From assembly GCA_031280705.1 (NCBI GenBank), contig JAITGJ010000282.1:1-9491 (forward strand): a DNA stretch of 9,491 bases, in the 5' to 3' direction. Under the pieces are notes generated by a model that was given only the letters and a program-made list of their open reading frames with translations, was not told the DNA's origin and did not search any database. This document shows, in pieces, positions 1-5,526 of this stretch; within the stretch, counting starts at the first letter, position 1; every line of letters starts with the position of its first letter. The stretch is from Spirochaetaceae bacterium. Lineage in GTDB: Bacteria > Spirochaetota > Spirochaetia > Treponematales > Breznakiellaceae. The position numbers and the translations under genes are program-made.

Positions 1-35
1 AACGCCAAAATTCTACCTTGCAGGCTCCAAAAGAG

Positions 36-54
36 CCCGAAAATCGGGATTTTT
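36..54 (+). terminator. Candidate short rho-independent terminator
   Basis: A 5-bp stem (CCCGA 36-40, TCGGG 44-48, loop AAA) is followed by ATTTTT (49-54). It could end a plus-strand gene lying left of the window. The stem is short. It overlaps two other possible hairpins: GGCTC/GAGCC (23-27 with 33-37), and GGATTTTT/AAAAATCC (47-54 with 71-78) extended inward by GGTC/GACC (57-60, 65-68). These three structures cannot all form together, so the call as a simple terminator is weak. Confidence 0.35.
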
Positions 55-164
55 GCGGTCGATTGACCATAAAAATCCACAATGTGAACAGGCTCTTACG
101 GGACGCAATCATCCGTGATACGCAAGCCTGATAACCGCGCCGCCGCTTTGCCACACGCACACCG

Positions 165-302
165 CTCTAGGGAACCGCTGATTAAATGGACTCTAATCAG
201 CGGTTCCCTATTATTTTCTCGTTTTCCTGTGGAAAACTGCGAAAATCACATTAAAGTAGCACTGATTTATTCCCGGTTGAGTAAATCGGTGCTTCCCTAG
301 AG
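165..302. repeat. MITE-like twin-hairpin repeat (element A)
   Basis: The outer ends are an exact 10-bp inverted repeat: CTCTAGGGAA at 165-174 and TTCCCTAGAG at 293-302. Inside lie three hairpins. The left one has perfect 17-bp arms (168-184 and 194-210) around a 9-nt loop. The central one is GTTTTCC/GGAAAAC (221-227, 231-237). The right one has 12-bp arms (258-269, 282-293) with one G-T pair and CCGGTT in its loop. No convincing open reading frame lies within. The right end runs over the stop codon of the broken lipoprotein gene at 297-299. No flanking target duplication was recognised. The layout resembles non-autonomous or REP-type repeats; relationship to a named family is not established. 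Confidence 0.6.
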
Positions 303-1189
303 GTAGTCCAGGGGCCAGTAGTCCCAGTCGTCCCTGACAAAGCGTATGATAGTTTCCTCACCGGAAATTACCTGGAACTCCCGGGAAAAATATCCCCGCA
401 TCCAGTAACGATTCTCGTACCACTCCGCATTAACGCTAAGCCAAATCCGGTAAGTTCCAGTCCCTGTCCAGGCCCCCCGCGCTCTGCAACTCAAACGTCA
501 TATTGCCGTTGAGCATACCATAAAAGCAACTGGCAACTTCATCGCCGGTAAAAAAACTGATAACTTTTATCTGCGCGCCGTGGCCGAAGGAGCCGTCAGT
601 ACCCCAAAAGCCCGGAGGTTCATCAGGGCCGCCATAACTTGTGGGAAGGCCGGCAAGGGTAATGCGTTTGGGCACGCCGTCACTGGGAGCCCGCAACGGC
701 GCCCCTGGTATAAATGTAATACGTACCGTCAACATACTCTATCAGACTTTGCTTATCACCATGAAGATACAGTTCGTGCATAACCTTTTCTGGAAGGACA
801 TTGCTCCCGGGATAATTCTCAGCCATGGCTGTAATAACAAAGCCCGCGGGATACATCCGGTCCACCCCGGATTCGCGGCGGTCATTGGCCACCTGAAGCC
901 AGTTGTTTGAGTCATAGTTGATCCTCTGACTGATGTCGGAGGCATGCCTTCTGTCATAAATAAAATTATTGACGGATGTTTCCGATATGGCAAGAGAGCG
1001 CAGGTGCGGCGCGTCCGTTTCCCGCCAGAGCCATTCCTCATATAAATCAGACACTCGCACGGTGTCAGAGCGCACCGTCAAGCCGGACCCCAAACGCCCC
1101 TCATCAATGAAGTCTCCGCCGCACGCGGCAAGCAGGACAAAAACCGCCGCCGTCAAGGCTGCCCTACAAACCAACGTTCTGTGTTTCAT
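297..1189 (-). pseudogene. Lipoprotein gene split over three frames (two +1 shifts)
   Basis: Three consecutive minus-strand reading frames read as one protein: 1189-680, then 735-436, then 494-297. Each transition is a +1 shift and each can be repaired by removing one G from a run: the GGGG at plus 702-705, and the GGGGGG at plus 473-478. Joined this way they give about 296 residues. The joined sequence has a lipobox at the N-terminus, a stretch with ITLAGLPTSY in the middle, an AWTGTGTYRIWL segment across the second junction, and an aromatic-rich C-terminus ending at TAG 297-299. The central 'GLP-x-x-Y ... WTGTG-x-Y' pattern reminds me of small Treponema lipoproteins of unknown function, from memory only. 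Alternatives are sequencing error or slippage-based switching. No function can be assigned. Confidence 0.65.
680..1189 (-). CDS. N-terminal part of putative lipoprotein (intact frame)
   Basis: This is the only start-bearing frame of the broken gene, 169 codons. It starts at ATG 1189-1187, with a modest AAGG-type ribosome site about 6-10 nt upstream. The first 22 residues form a lipoprotein signal: positive residues at K2, H3 and R4, a hydrophobic core, then the lipobox L20-A21-A22-C23, followed by GG-D. The mature protein would be lipid-anchored at Cys23; Asp at +4 does not give a clear sorting prediction in a spirochaete. As read, the last few residues after 'YYIYT' (AVAGSQ) are out of frame with the downstream part and probably not native. 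Its promoter side faces the twin-hairpin repeat at 1218-1351. Function unknown. Confidence 0.6.
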   Translation of the reverse strand: MKHRTLVCRAALTAAVFVLLAACGGDFIDEGRLGSGLTVRSDTVRVSDLYEEWLWRETDAPHLRSLAISETSVNNFIYDRRHASDISQRINYDSNNWLQVANDRRESGVDRMYPAGFVITAMAENYPGSNVLPEKVMHELYLHGDKQSLIEYVDGTYYIYTRGAVAGSQ

Positions 1190-1217
1190 TTATCGCCTTA
1201 TAAAACATACATGAGCG

Positions 1218-1351
1218 TTGTCCGGAAACTGCGCCAACGTGGCGAAGTTCCGAACAAATTCCGCTTAAACAAGGGTAAAATGCGCTGCGTTTAGGGTTTT
1301 GCAGTCATTTTACGGAGACTTGTTCGATAATCAACCGGATTAGCGGACAAG
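1218..1351. repeat. Twin-hairpin intergenic repeat (element B)
   Basis: Three adjacent inverted repeats fill this stretch. The first (1218-1257) is a long imperfect hairpin starting TTGTCCGGAA and ending TTCCGAACAA, with GCGCCA/TGGCG inner arms. The second (1275-1313) has GTAAAATG/CATTTTAC outer arms and CTGC/GCAG inside. The third (1319-1351) has CTTGTTCG/CGGACAAG outer arms, TAATC/GATTA inner arms and loop AACCG. The ends (TTGTCCG at 1218 and CGGACAAG at 1351) are also inverted relative to each other. No gene lies inside. It sits between the lipoprotein start and the tetR control region and could influence either transcript. Confidence 0.55.
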
Positions 1352-1513
1352 CCCATTCAGGATTCATCCCGGGACCGCGCCATACGGACGCGCCCGGAGC
1401 ACAGCCAAAGTACCGGGCCATGGCGTATCCGGCACCCAGAGACTCTTTACTATATTAATTATATATACGCGCCTGCCGTCAAGCCCTAAACTCAGCCCTG
1501 CGGGTGATTTCCG
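1352..1513. other. Intergenic stretch with an AT-rich tract
   Basis: No supported gene was found here. Within GC-rich surroundings, 1448-1468 is almost pure A/T (alternating TATA and TTAA steps). It could contain promoter -10 elements on either strand, but no well-spaced -35 was identified. A reading frame crosses the area on the minus strand (1843-1364), but its apparent repeats (IIPTGRY three times) are just the operator copies translated, so it is not taken as a gene. Confidence 0.4.
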
Positions 1514-1523
1514 CGTGATCCCG

Positions 1524-1552
1524 TTGATTATATACCGACCGGTAGGTATAAT
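1524..1552 (+). promoter_or_regulatory. Promoter with embedded TetR operator, copy 1
   Basis: The -35 TTGATT (1524-1529) and -10 TATAAT (1547-1552) are 17 bp apart. The spacer is filled by the operator TATACCGACCGGTAGGTATA (1531-1550), which overlaps the -10. Bound repressor would block RNA polymerase directly. Start of transcription is expected near 1558-1560. This is the farthest of three same-orientation copies upstream of tetR. The asymmetry of the dyad (CCG left, AGG right) is identical in all three. Confidence 0.65.
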
Positions 1553-1598
1553 GATTACGGGTATCCGGCTTACCGGCACTGCTTGCAATATCATCCGA

Positions 1599-1627
1599 TT
1601 AGATGCATACCGACCGGTAGGTATAGT
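1599..1627 (+). promoter_or_regulatory. Promoter-like module with embedded TetR operator, copy 2
   Basis: The operator copy is at 1606-1625, differing from copies 1 and 3 only in its first base (C for T). It keeps the same geometry: -35-like TTAGAT (1599-1604), 17-bp spacer, -10-like TATAGT (1622-1627). It is 75 bp from copy 1 and 132 bp from copy 3. The stretch 1589-1630 aligns without gaps to 1721-1762 (both begin TATCATCC), which suggests a duplicated promoter module. The hexamers are weaker than in copies 1 and 3. Confidence 0.55.
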
Positions 1628-1658
1628 AAAGTTACGGACACCCTTGTTCCAATATCGC

Positions 1659-1678
1659 CCATACCGTTGTCGGTATGG
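1659..1678. repeat. Perfect 8-bp dyad carrying operator half-sites
   Basis: CCATACCG (1659-1666) and CGGTATGG (1671-1678) are perfect inverted arms around TTGT. The inner ATACC and GGTAT match the operator half-sites, but are 6 bp apart instead of 8. It may be a hairpin in the leader of transcripts from the two upstream promoters, or a degenerate extra operator. A looser outer pairing (CCAATATCGCCC at 1649-1660, GGGCGATTGG at 1709-1718) surrounds it. Confidence 0.4.
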
Positions 1679-1730
1679 ATGGTCAGAGCGTGGGTAACCG
1701 GCCTGATCGGGCGATTGGCGTATCATCCTA

Positions 1731-1759
1731 TTGACACTATACCGACCGGTAGGTATAAT
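1731..1759 (+). promoter_or_regulatory. tetR promoter with embedded operator, copy 3
   Basis: This is a consensus sigma70-type promoter: TTGACA (1731-1736), 17-bp spacer, TATAAT (1754-1759). The operator TATACCGACCGGTAGGTATA (1738-1757) fills the spacer and overlaps the -10. The predicted start of transcription is about 1766, the first base of the tetR ATG, so this promoter would make a leaderless mRNA. Occlusion by the TetR protein would give negative autoregulation. Confidence 0.8.
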
Positions 1760-1765
1760 AAAAGC

Positions 1766-2344
1766 ATGGAAGATGCAAAAAATAACCGGGACGTGATCCG
1801 CAAGACCGCCTTGCGGCTGTTTTCGCGCCTTGGCTTTGCACAAACCAGTGTCATAACCATTGCCGGGGAGGCGGGTATCACGAAGCCCACGCTATACTAC
1901 TATTACGGCAGCAAGAATGCCCTGCTCGAGGCTATTGTCGCGGAATACGGCATTCCCCTGCTCAATCTGACGGCAAAGGCAGCGGTTTACGAACACGACC
2001 TCGTGATGAATCTGTCCGCCCTGTTCCGGGACCTGGTTGATTACGCCGCCGGCCATCCCGAGTATTTCCGTCTGCTGGTGTCCCTCTACTCCTCCGCGCC
2101 GGAAACGCCGGGTTATGACGCGGGAAACGGGATCCGGAAGCGGCTTGTCGCAAAGATCGAGGATCTTTTCGAGCGGGCGGCCGCCGACCACGGCAACATG
2201 CGGAACCGACAAAAAATGTACGCGGAAACATTTTTCGGCCTGATACAAACCTGGGCGCTCCTGATCATCAACCGGGAGGTAAGTCTTACCGATGAAAACC
2301 GGAACCGGCTCGTTCATCAGTATATGCACGGCATTTTTTCGTAG
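1766..2344 (+). CDS. TetR/AcrR-family transcriptional regulator
   Basis: This is a 192-residue one-component regulator of normal TetR length. The N-terminal DNA-binding domain spans about residues 8-55, with the helix-turn-helix around 28-47 (TSVITIAGEAGITKPTLYYY) and the typical KPTLYYYYGSK motif at 40-50. The rest is a helical ligand and dimer domain, too variable to name a ligand. The ATG at 1766 was chosen because the family domain begins just after it and because upstream codons run through the operators. No good Shine-Dalgarno precedes it (only AGG 12 nt away), in line with leaderless initiation. Three operator copies lie upstream and one before the amylase gene, so it probably represses itself and that gene. 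The ligand is unknown; TetR control of a sugar-cleaving enzyme is less usual than LacI control. Confidence 0.92.
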   Translation: MEDAKNNRDVIRKTALRLFSRLGFAQTSVITIAGEAGITKPTLYYYYGSKNALLEAIVAEYGIPLLNLTAKAAVYEHDLVMNLSALFRDLVDYAAGHPEYFRLLVSLYSSAPETPGYDAGNGIRKRLVAKIEDLFERAAADHGNMRNRQKMYAETFFGLIQTWALLIINREVSLTDENRNRLVHQYMHGIFS

Positions 2345-2451
2345 CACGGCCGGGGCTGCCGGACGGAGACCGAAGCGTCTTACCCGCCGCTAAGCGGAAG
2401 GGCCGCACCGGGGTTTTATGCCGGGTGACGGGCAATAAGCAGACTAACTCA
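2345..2451. other. tetR-amylase intergenic gap
   Basis: This 107-bp GC-rich gap has no gene. A weak bulged hairpin (CACC-GG at about 2406-2412 with CC-GGTG at about 2421-2427) lies within it, without a T-run, so it is not a convincing terminator. Read-through from tetR into the amylase gene is possible. Confidence 0.3.
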
Positions 2452-2471
2452 TATACCTACCGGTAGGTATA
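2452..2471. promoter_or_regulatory. Symmetric TetR operator upstream of the amylase gene
   Basis: TATACCTACCGGTAGGTATA is a perfect 20-bp palindrome, and one more base each side (2451, 2472) also pairs. It matches the three tetR operators except for one base in the left half (T instead of G), so it is the fully symmetric form. A -10-like TATATA/TATAGT overlaps its right end (2468-2475), but the matching -35 position (TAACTC, 2445-2450) is poor, so the promoter may be weak or the true -35 may lie elsewhere. It lies 47 bp before the amylase ATG. Confidence 0.8.
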
Positions 2472-2506
2472 TAGTGAATACCAAGCCAAGCGCAGAGCGG
2501 CATCAT

Positions 2507-2512
2507 AAGGAG
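2507..2512 (+). promoter_or_regulatory. Ribosome binding site fixing the amylase start
   Basis: AAGGAG lies 6 nt before the ATG at 2519. It favours this start over the in-frame GTG at 2474, which directly abuts the operator and would add 15 residues unlike the family N-terminus. Confidence 0.8.
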
Positions 2513-2518
2513 TGTTTT

Positions 2519-3889
2519 ATGAACATATACGATCGCGTTTTTTATCACATCTATCCATTGGGTTTTTGCGGCGCGCCGCGCCGTAACGATTTTGTTTCGC
2601 CAGCCGGAACGGGACTCAAAAGCATCGCGGAACATATTCCGCGCCTCCTCGATCTGGGAATCAACGCCCTGTATCTGGGACCGCTGTTCGAGTCAACGGC
2701 CCATGGCTACGATACGCTGGATTATTTTCATGTTGACCGGCGGCTTGGCAGCAATGCGGATCTCAAAATGCTGACAGAAAAACTGCACGCGCACGGCATC
2801 ATGGTGATACTGGACGGCGTGCTGAATCACTCGGGCCGGTATTTTTTCGCATTCAAAGACGTACAGGAAAAGCGCGAGGCATCTCCGTACCGGGACTGGT
2901 TTTCCGGGCTTGATTTTGGACGGCACAATCCACTGGGAGATCCGTTTACCTACCACACCTGGGCCGGGGCATTGGATCTCGTCAAGCTCAACGGGCACAA
3001 CAGCAGTGTACGCAGCCACCTTTTTGGAGCGGTTAAATTCTGGATCGATGAATTTGCTGTTGACGGGCTTCGCCTTGACGCGGCGGATCAGCTGCTCCCC
3101 GGTTTTATGGATGAACTTTCTGCGGTTATCAAAACAAAAAAACGGGATTTCTGGCTCATGGGAGAAGTGGTGTCCGGGGATTACCGCGCATGGGCGCGGC
3201 CGGGACGGCTTGATTCAGTTACCAATTACGAATTGTACAAGGGGCTTTGGTCCTCGCTTAACGACAGGAATTTCTACGAGCTTTCATGGACGCTGAACCG
3301 TCAGTTCGGCGCGGAAGGACTGTACCGCGATATTCCGCTTTACAACTTTGTGGACAATCACGATGTACACCGCGCATCGAGCATTCTTGTCAACCCCGTA
3401 CACATTTTTCTTCTTTACGGACTCCTTTTTACGGTTCCCGGCATTCCATCTGTCTATTACGGAAGCGAATACGGCATCCGGGGAACGCGCACAGAAAACG
3501 ATGACAGCGTTCTCCGCCCCGCGTGGCGGCACGATAGCGGACAGTATCCAGACGAAAACACCCCTCCCATTGACAGTAAATCACTCGCCGATGCCATCAC
3601 GCGCCTTGCCATGATACGAAAAAACAGCGCGGCGCTCCGGGAAGGCACATACCGGGAGCTTTACCGCTCCCACGCGCAGTTCGCGTTTCTACGGACGGCC
3701 GAAAACGAAACGGTTATTATCGCGGTCAATTCCGATCCCGGCGAAGCGCGCTTCCTGGTGAATACCCGGGAAATGGGTTTTACCCGCTGGTGCGATTTGC
3801 TTAACGGCGGAGAATTCCACAGCATGAACGGCAGCATGGATGTTCCCGTATTTCCCGCGTGGCTCAGAATCCTCAAAGGGATCGCATGA
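2519..3889 (+). CDS. GH13 alpha-amylase-family glycoside hydrolase (cytoplasmic)
   Basis: This 456-residue enzyme should cleave or transfer alpha-glucosidic bonds of maltodextrin-type substrates. All four GH13 core motifs are present: DGVLNH (99-104), GLRLDAAD with nucleophile Asp187 (183-190), LMGE with acid/base Glu216 (213-216), and FVDNHD with transition-state stabiliser Asp282 (277-282). YLGPLFES...HGYDTLDYF (52-70) and PSVYYGSEYG (310-319) are further family blocks. The TIM barrel fills most of the protein; about 370-456 is the small C-terminal beta domain. There is no signal peptide and no N-terminal CBM34, so it acts in the cytoplasm on imported or stored oligosaccharides. Wording such as 'FPLGFCGA-like start ... 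DFWLMGE' recalls a family frequent in Clostridia (from memory), so transfer is possible. No sugar transporter is adjacent. The exact specificity (amylase, cyclomaltodextrinase or neopullulanase) cannot be told. Confidence 0.93.
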   Translation: MNIYDRVFYHIYPLGFCGAPRRNDFVSPAGTGLKSIAEHIPRLLDLGINALYLGPLFESTAHGYDTLDYFHVDRRLGSNADLKMLTEKLHAHGIMVILDGVLNHSGRYFFAFKDVQEKREASPYRDWFSGLDFGRHNPLGDPFTYHTWAGALDLVKLNGHNSSVRSHLFGAVKFWIDEFAVDGLRLDAADQLLPGFMDELSAVIKTKKRDFWLMGEVVSGDYRAWARPGRLDSVTNYELYKGLWSSLNDRNFYELSWTLNRQFGAEGLYRDIPLYNFVDNHDVHRASSILVNPVHIFLLYGLLFTVPGIPSVYYGSEYGIRGTRTENDDSVLRPAWRHDSGQYPDENTPPIDSKSLADAITRLAMIRKNSAALREGTYRELYRSHAQFAFLRTAENETVIIAVNSDPGEARFLVNTREMGFTRWCDLLNGGEFHSMNGSMDVPVFPAWLRILKGIA

Positions 3890-3937
3890 ACTACCCTGGC
3901 TGAGAGCGGCGGTGCATCAGATTTTCCTGCACAAAAT

Positions 3938-3951
3938 TTGCCGTTCGGCAA
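3938..3951. terminator. Small hairpin in the convergent gap, possible terminator
   Basis: TTGCCG/CGGCAA (6-bp arms, 2-nt loop) lies between the converging amylase and ATPase genes. Read on the minus strand it is followed by a short A/T run (AAATTTTGT), so it could weakly terminate the ABC operon. No strong terminator exists for either gene in 3890-3998. Confidence 0.25.
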
Positions 3952-3998
3952 GAAATGACAGACGACAGTCCGATTGTATGGCGGGAGTTTACGGCCAT

Positions 3999-4766
3999 TT
4001 ATTCCAGCCGGTTTTCCGAAAGGGCGTCAAAAAGCCGTGCGGCAAGAGCGCTCCCGTCGGCAGAGCCAAAAGACCGGGCCAAAGGCGGCAGGATTACTGT
4101 TTCATCAAGCACGATTCCCCGGGCGTTTTTTCCCAGGACAATGACGCGCGCTGCAAGATATACCGCTTCACGGGGGTCGTGGGTTACCATCACCACAAGG
4201 CGCTTTTCTTCCGCAATGAGGTTTTTTGTCAGATCCATGAGTTCAAGGCGCAGGGGAAGATCGAGGGACTGAAACGGTTCGTCCATATAAAGAACCGGCG
4301 CGGGATACGCGAATGCGCGGACGATGGAAACCCGCTGCTTCTGACCGCCCGAAAGTTCCGCCGGACGGGCGGAAGCAAGGCCCGCAAGTCCTGTAAGCGC
4401 AAGAAAATGCCGGGAACGCTCTGCCGCGCAGGCTGCATCCATCTTTCCTCTGAGGGGAAGCATGACATTTTCAAACACGGAAAGCCATGGAAGCAGCCGC
4501 GCGTCCTGAAATACGAACGCGCCGGGAAGGGGAAAAACGCCATGCGCGGGAACAGTAATACTACCGGGCGTGAGGAGGCCCGCCATCAGGCGAAGCAGCG
4601 TTGTCTTGCCGGAACCGGAGGGTCCAAGAATTACCAGGGGATTTTCTTTCCCGGTCTCAATGCGGAAATCCCGAAAAACCGGAAAAGCCGCGCCCCGGTT
4701 CCGTCCGGGAAAAGAAAAAGAAAGCCGCTCCGCCGCGATAACCGGAAGCAGGGCGCCCTTATCCAC
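3999..4766 (-). CDS. ABC importer ATP-binding protein (nitrate/sulfonate/taurine type)
   Basis: This is the ATPase that powers the importer encoded with the next two genes. From the GTG at 4766 it has 255 residues. It carries Walker A GPSGSGKTT (48-56), Q-loop FQDARLLPW (86-94), signature LSGGQKQR (138-145), Walker B VLYMDEPF (158-165), D-loop SLDLP and the H-loop MVTHD with His196. The Q-loop wording is typical of the SsuB/TauB/NrtD group. The start is uncertain: the GTG overlaps the permease stop as GTGGATAA, which fits translational coupling, while an upstream in-frame TTG at 4790 would add 8 residues; neither has a good Shine-Dalgarno. The C-terminal part (about 220-255) is not the regulatory domain of sugar importers. 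It is the last gene of the cluster. Confidence 0.9.
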   Translation of the reverse strand: MDKGALLPVIAAERLSFSFPGRNRGAAFPVFRDFRIETGKENPLVILGPSGSGKTTLLRLMAGLLTPGSITVPAHGVFPLPGAFVFQDARLLPWLSVFENVMLPLRGKMDAACAAERSRHFLALTGLAGLASARPAELSGGQKQRVSIVRAFAYPAPVLYMDEPFQSLDLPLRLELMDLTKNLIAEEKRLVVMVTHDPREAVYLAARVIVLGKNARGIVLDETVILPPLARSFGSADGSALAARLFDALSENRLE

Positions 4767-5520
4767 CGGCGCGCCGCTCCCGCTCCACAAACCGGAGGAT
4801 CAGCGAAAGAAGCCCCTGGGAAAACGCCGCGGCCAATACCGTGGACAGCGTCCACGCGTACAGTTCGGTCGTCTCAAGGTGCGCCCGGGCAAGCTGCATA
4901 CCGGACCCCAGCGCCCGAAGCGGCTGGACCAGCACCTCAGAGGCGACCACAACCTTCCAGCCGAGAGAAAGGCCACCGCGCACACCGCCCAGGATAAAAC
5001 GGAGCATTGCCGGAATGTACAGAAAACGAAGCGCATCCGTGCGGGAGATACGATATATTGAAAAGAGTTCCCGATAATGGGGATCAACAGCCCGTACACC
5101 CTCAACAGTATTTGCTGTTATTACCGGAAAAACCATGAGAAAGGCGGTAAACACCGGCGTTTTTTCCTGCCCAAGCGCGAGAAACGCGATAAGAATTACC
5201 GCCATGACCGGCGTGGCGGAACTGACCGCAAAAAGCGGCCGGAAGAAAAGCGCCGCACGGCGGTTAAGGCCGCACGCAAGTCCAGCCGCGACGCCAAGCG
5301 GAACGGCGGCGAAAAGACCCGCCATGACGCGCACAAAAGTTGCCGCGAGGGAAACGATAAATTTTTTCCCGGTAATAATGGCGAAAAAGCGCCGCGCCGT
5401 ACCGAGCGGGCCGGGCAGGATAATGGGGCTTTGAAGCGCCCGCGCCCCTCCCTCCCAGAAAAGGAGAAGCGCGGCGATTCCCAGCATGGTCCAAAAAATA
5501 TCCCGGCCCGGCCTATGCAC
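4759..5520 (-). CDS. ABC importer permease (SsuC/TauC-like)
   Basis: This 253-residue membrane protein forms the transmembrane channel. Hydrophobic spans are seen at about 9-24, 54-84, 96-117, 121-138, 175-200 and 222-243, as expected for the five- or six-span type I importer fold. The cytoplasmic coupling (EAA) loop is recognisable at about 141-182 (GVRAVDPHYRELF...ALRFLYIPAMLRFILGGVRGG), the site that contacts the ATPase. The start is GTG at 5520, six bases after the TGA of the binding-protein gene; the ribosome site is weak, suggesting translation coupled to the gene before. Its end overlaps the ATPase start. Substrate is not evident from the sequence. Confidence 0.9.
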   Translation of the reverse strand: MHRPGRDIFWTMLGIAALLLFWEGGARALQSPIILPGPLGTARRFFAIITGKKFIVSLAATFVRVMAGLFAAVPLGVAAGLACGLNRRAALFFRPLFAVSSATPVMAVILIAFLALGQEKTPVFTAFLMVFPVITANTVEGVRAVDPHYRELFSIYRISRTDALRFLYIPAMLRFILGGVRGGLSLGWKVVVASEVLVQPLRALGSGMQLARAHLETTELYAWTLSTVLAAAFSQGLLSLILRFVERERRAGG

Positions 5521-5526
5521 TACGGA

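Noticed and set aside
115..300. 61-codon plus-strand frame
   Set aside because: It is mostly made of the hairpin arms of element A and has no ribosome binding site or family signal.
1531..1757. Operator copies considered as a CRISPR-like array
   Set aside because: There are only three copies, unevenly spaced at 75 and 132 bp, and each is embedded in a promoter. There are no regular spacers or cas genes.
1364..1843. 159-codon minus-strand frame with three IIPTGRY repeats
   Set aside because: The repeats are the operator copies read as codons. The frame runs antisense into the TetR gene and has no family resemblance.
2474..2518. N-terminal extension of the amylase from a GTG at 2474
   Set aside because: The GTG abuts the operator. 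A good AAGGAG precedes ATG 2519, and the extension does not look like part of a GH13 enzyme.
3840..4997. 385-codon plus-strand frame overlapping the end of the amylase gene
   Set aside because: It is antisense to the ABC ATPase with all nucleotide-binding motifs, and its composition is not protein-like.
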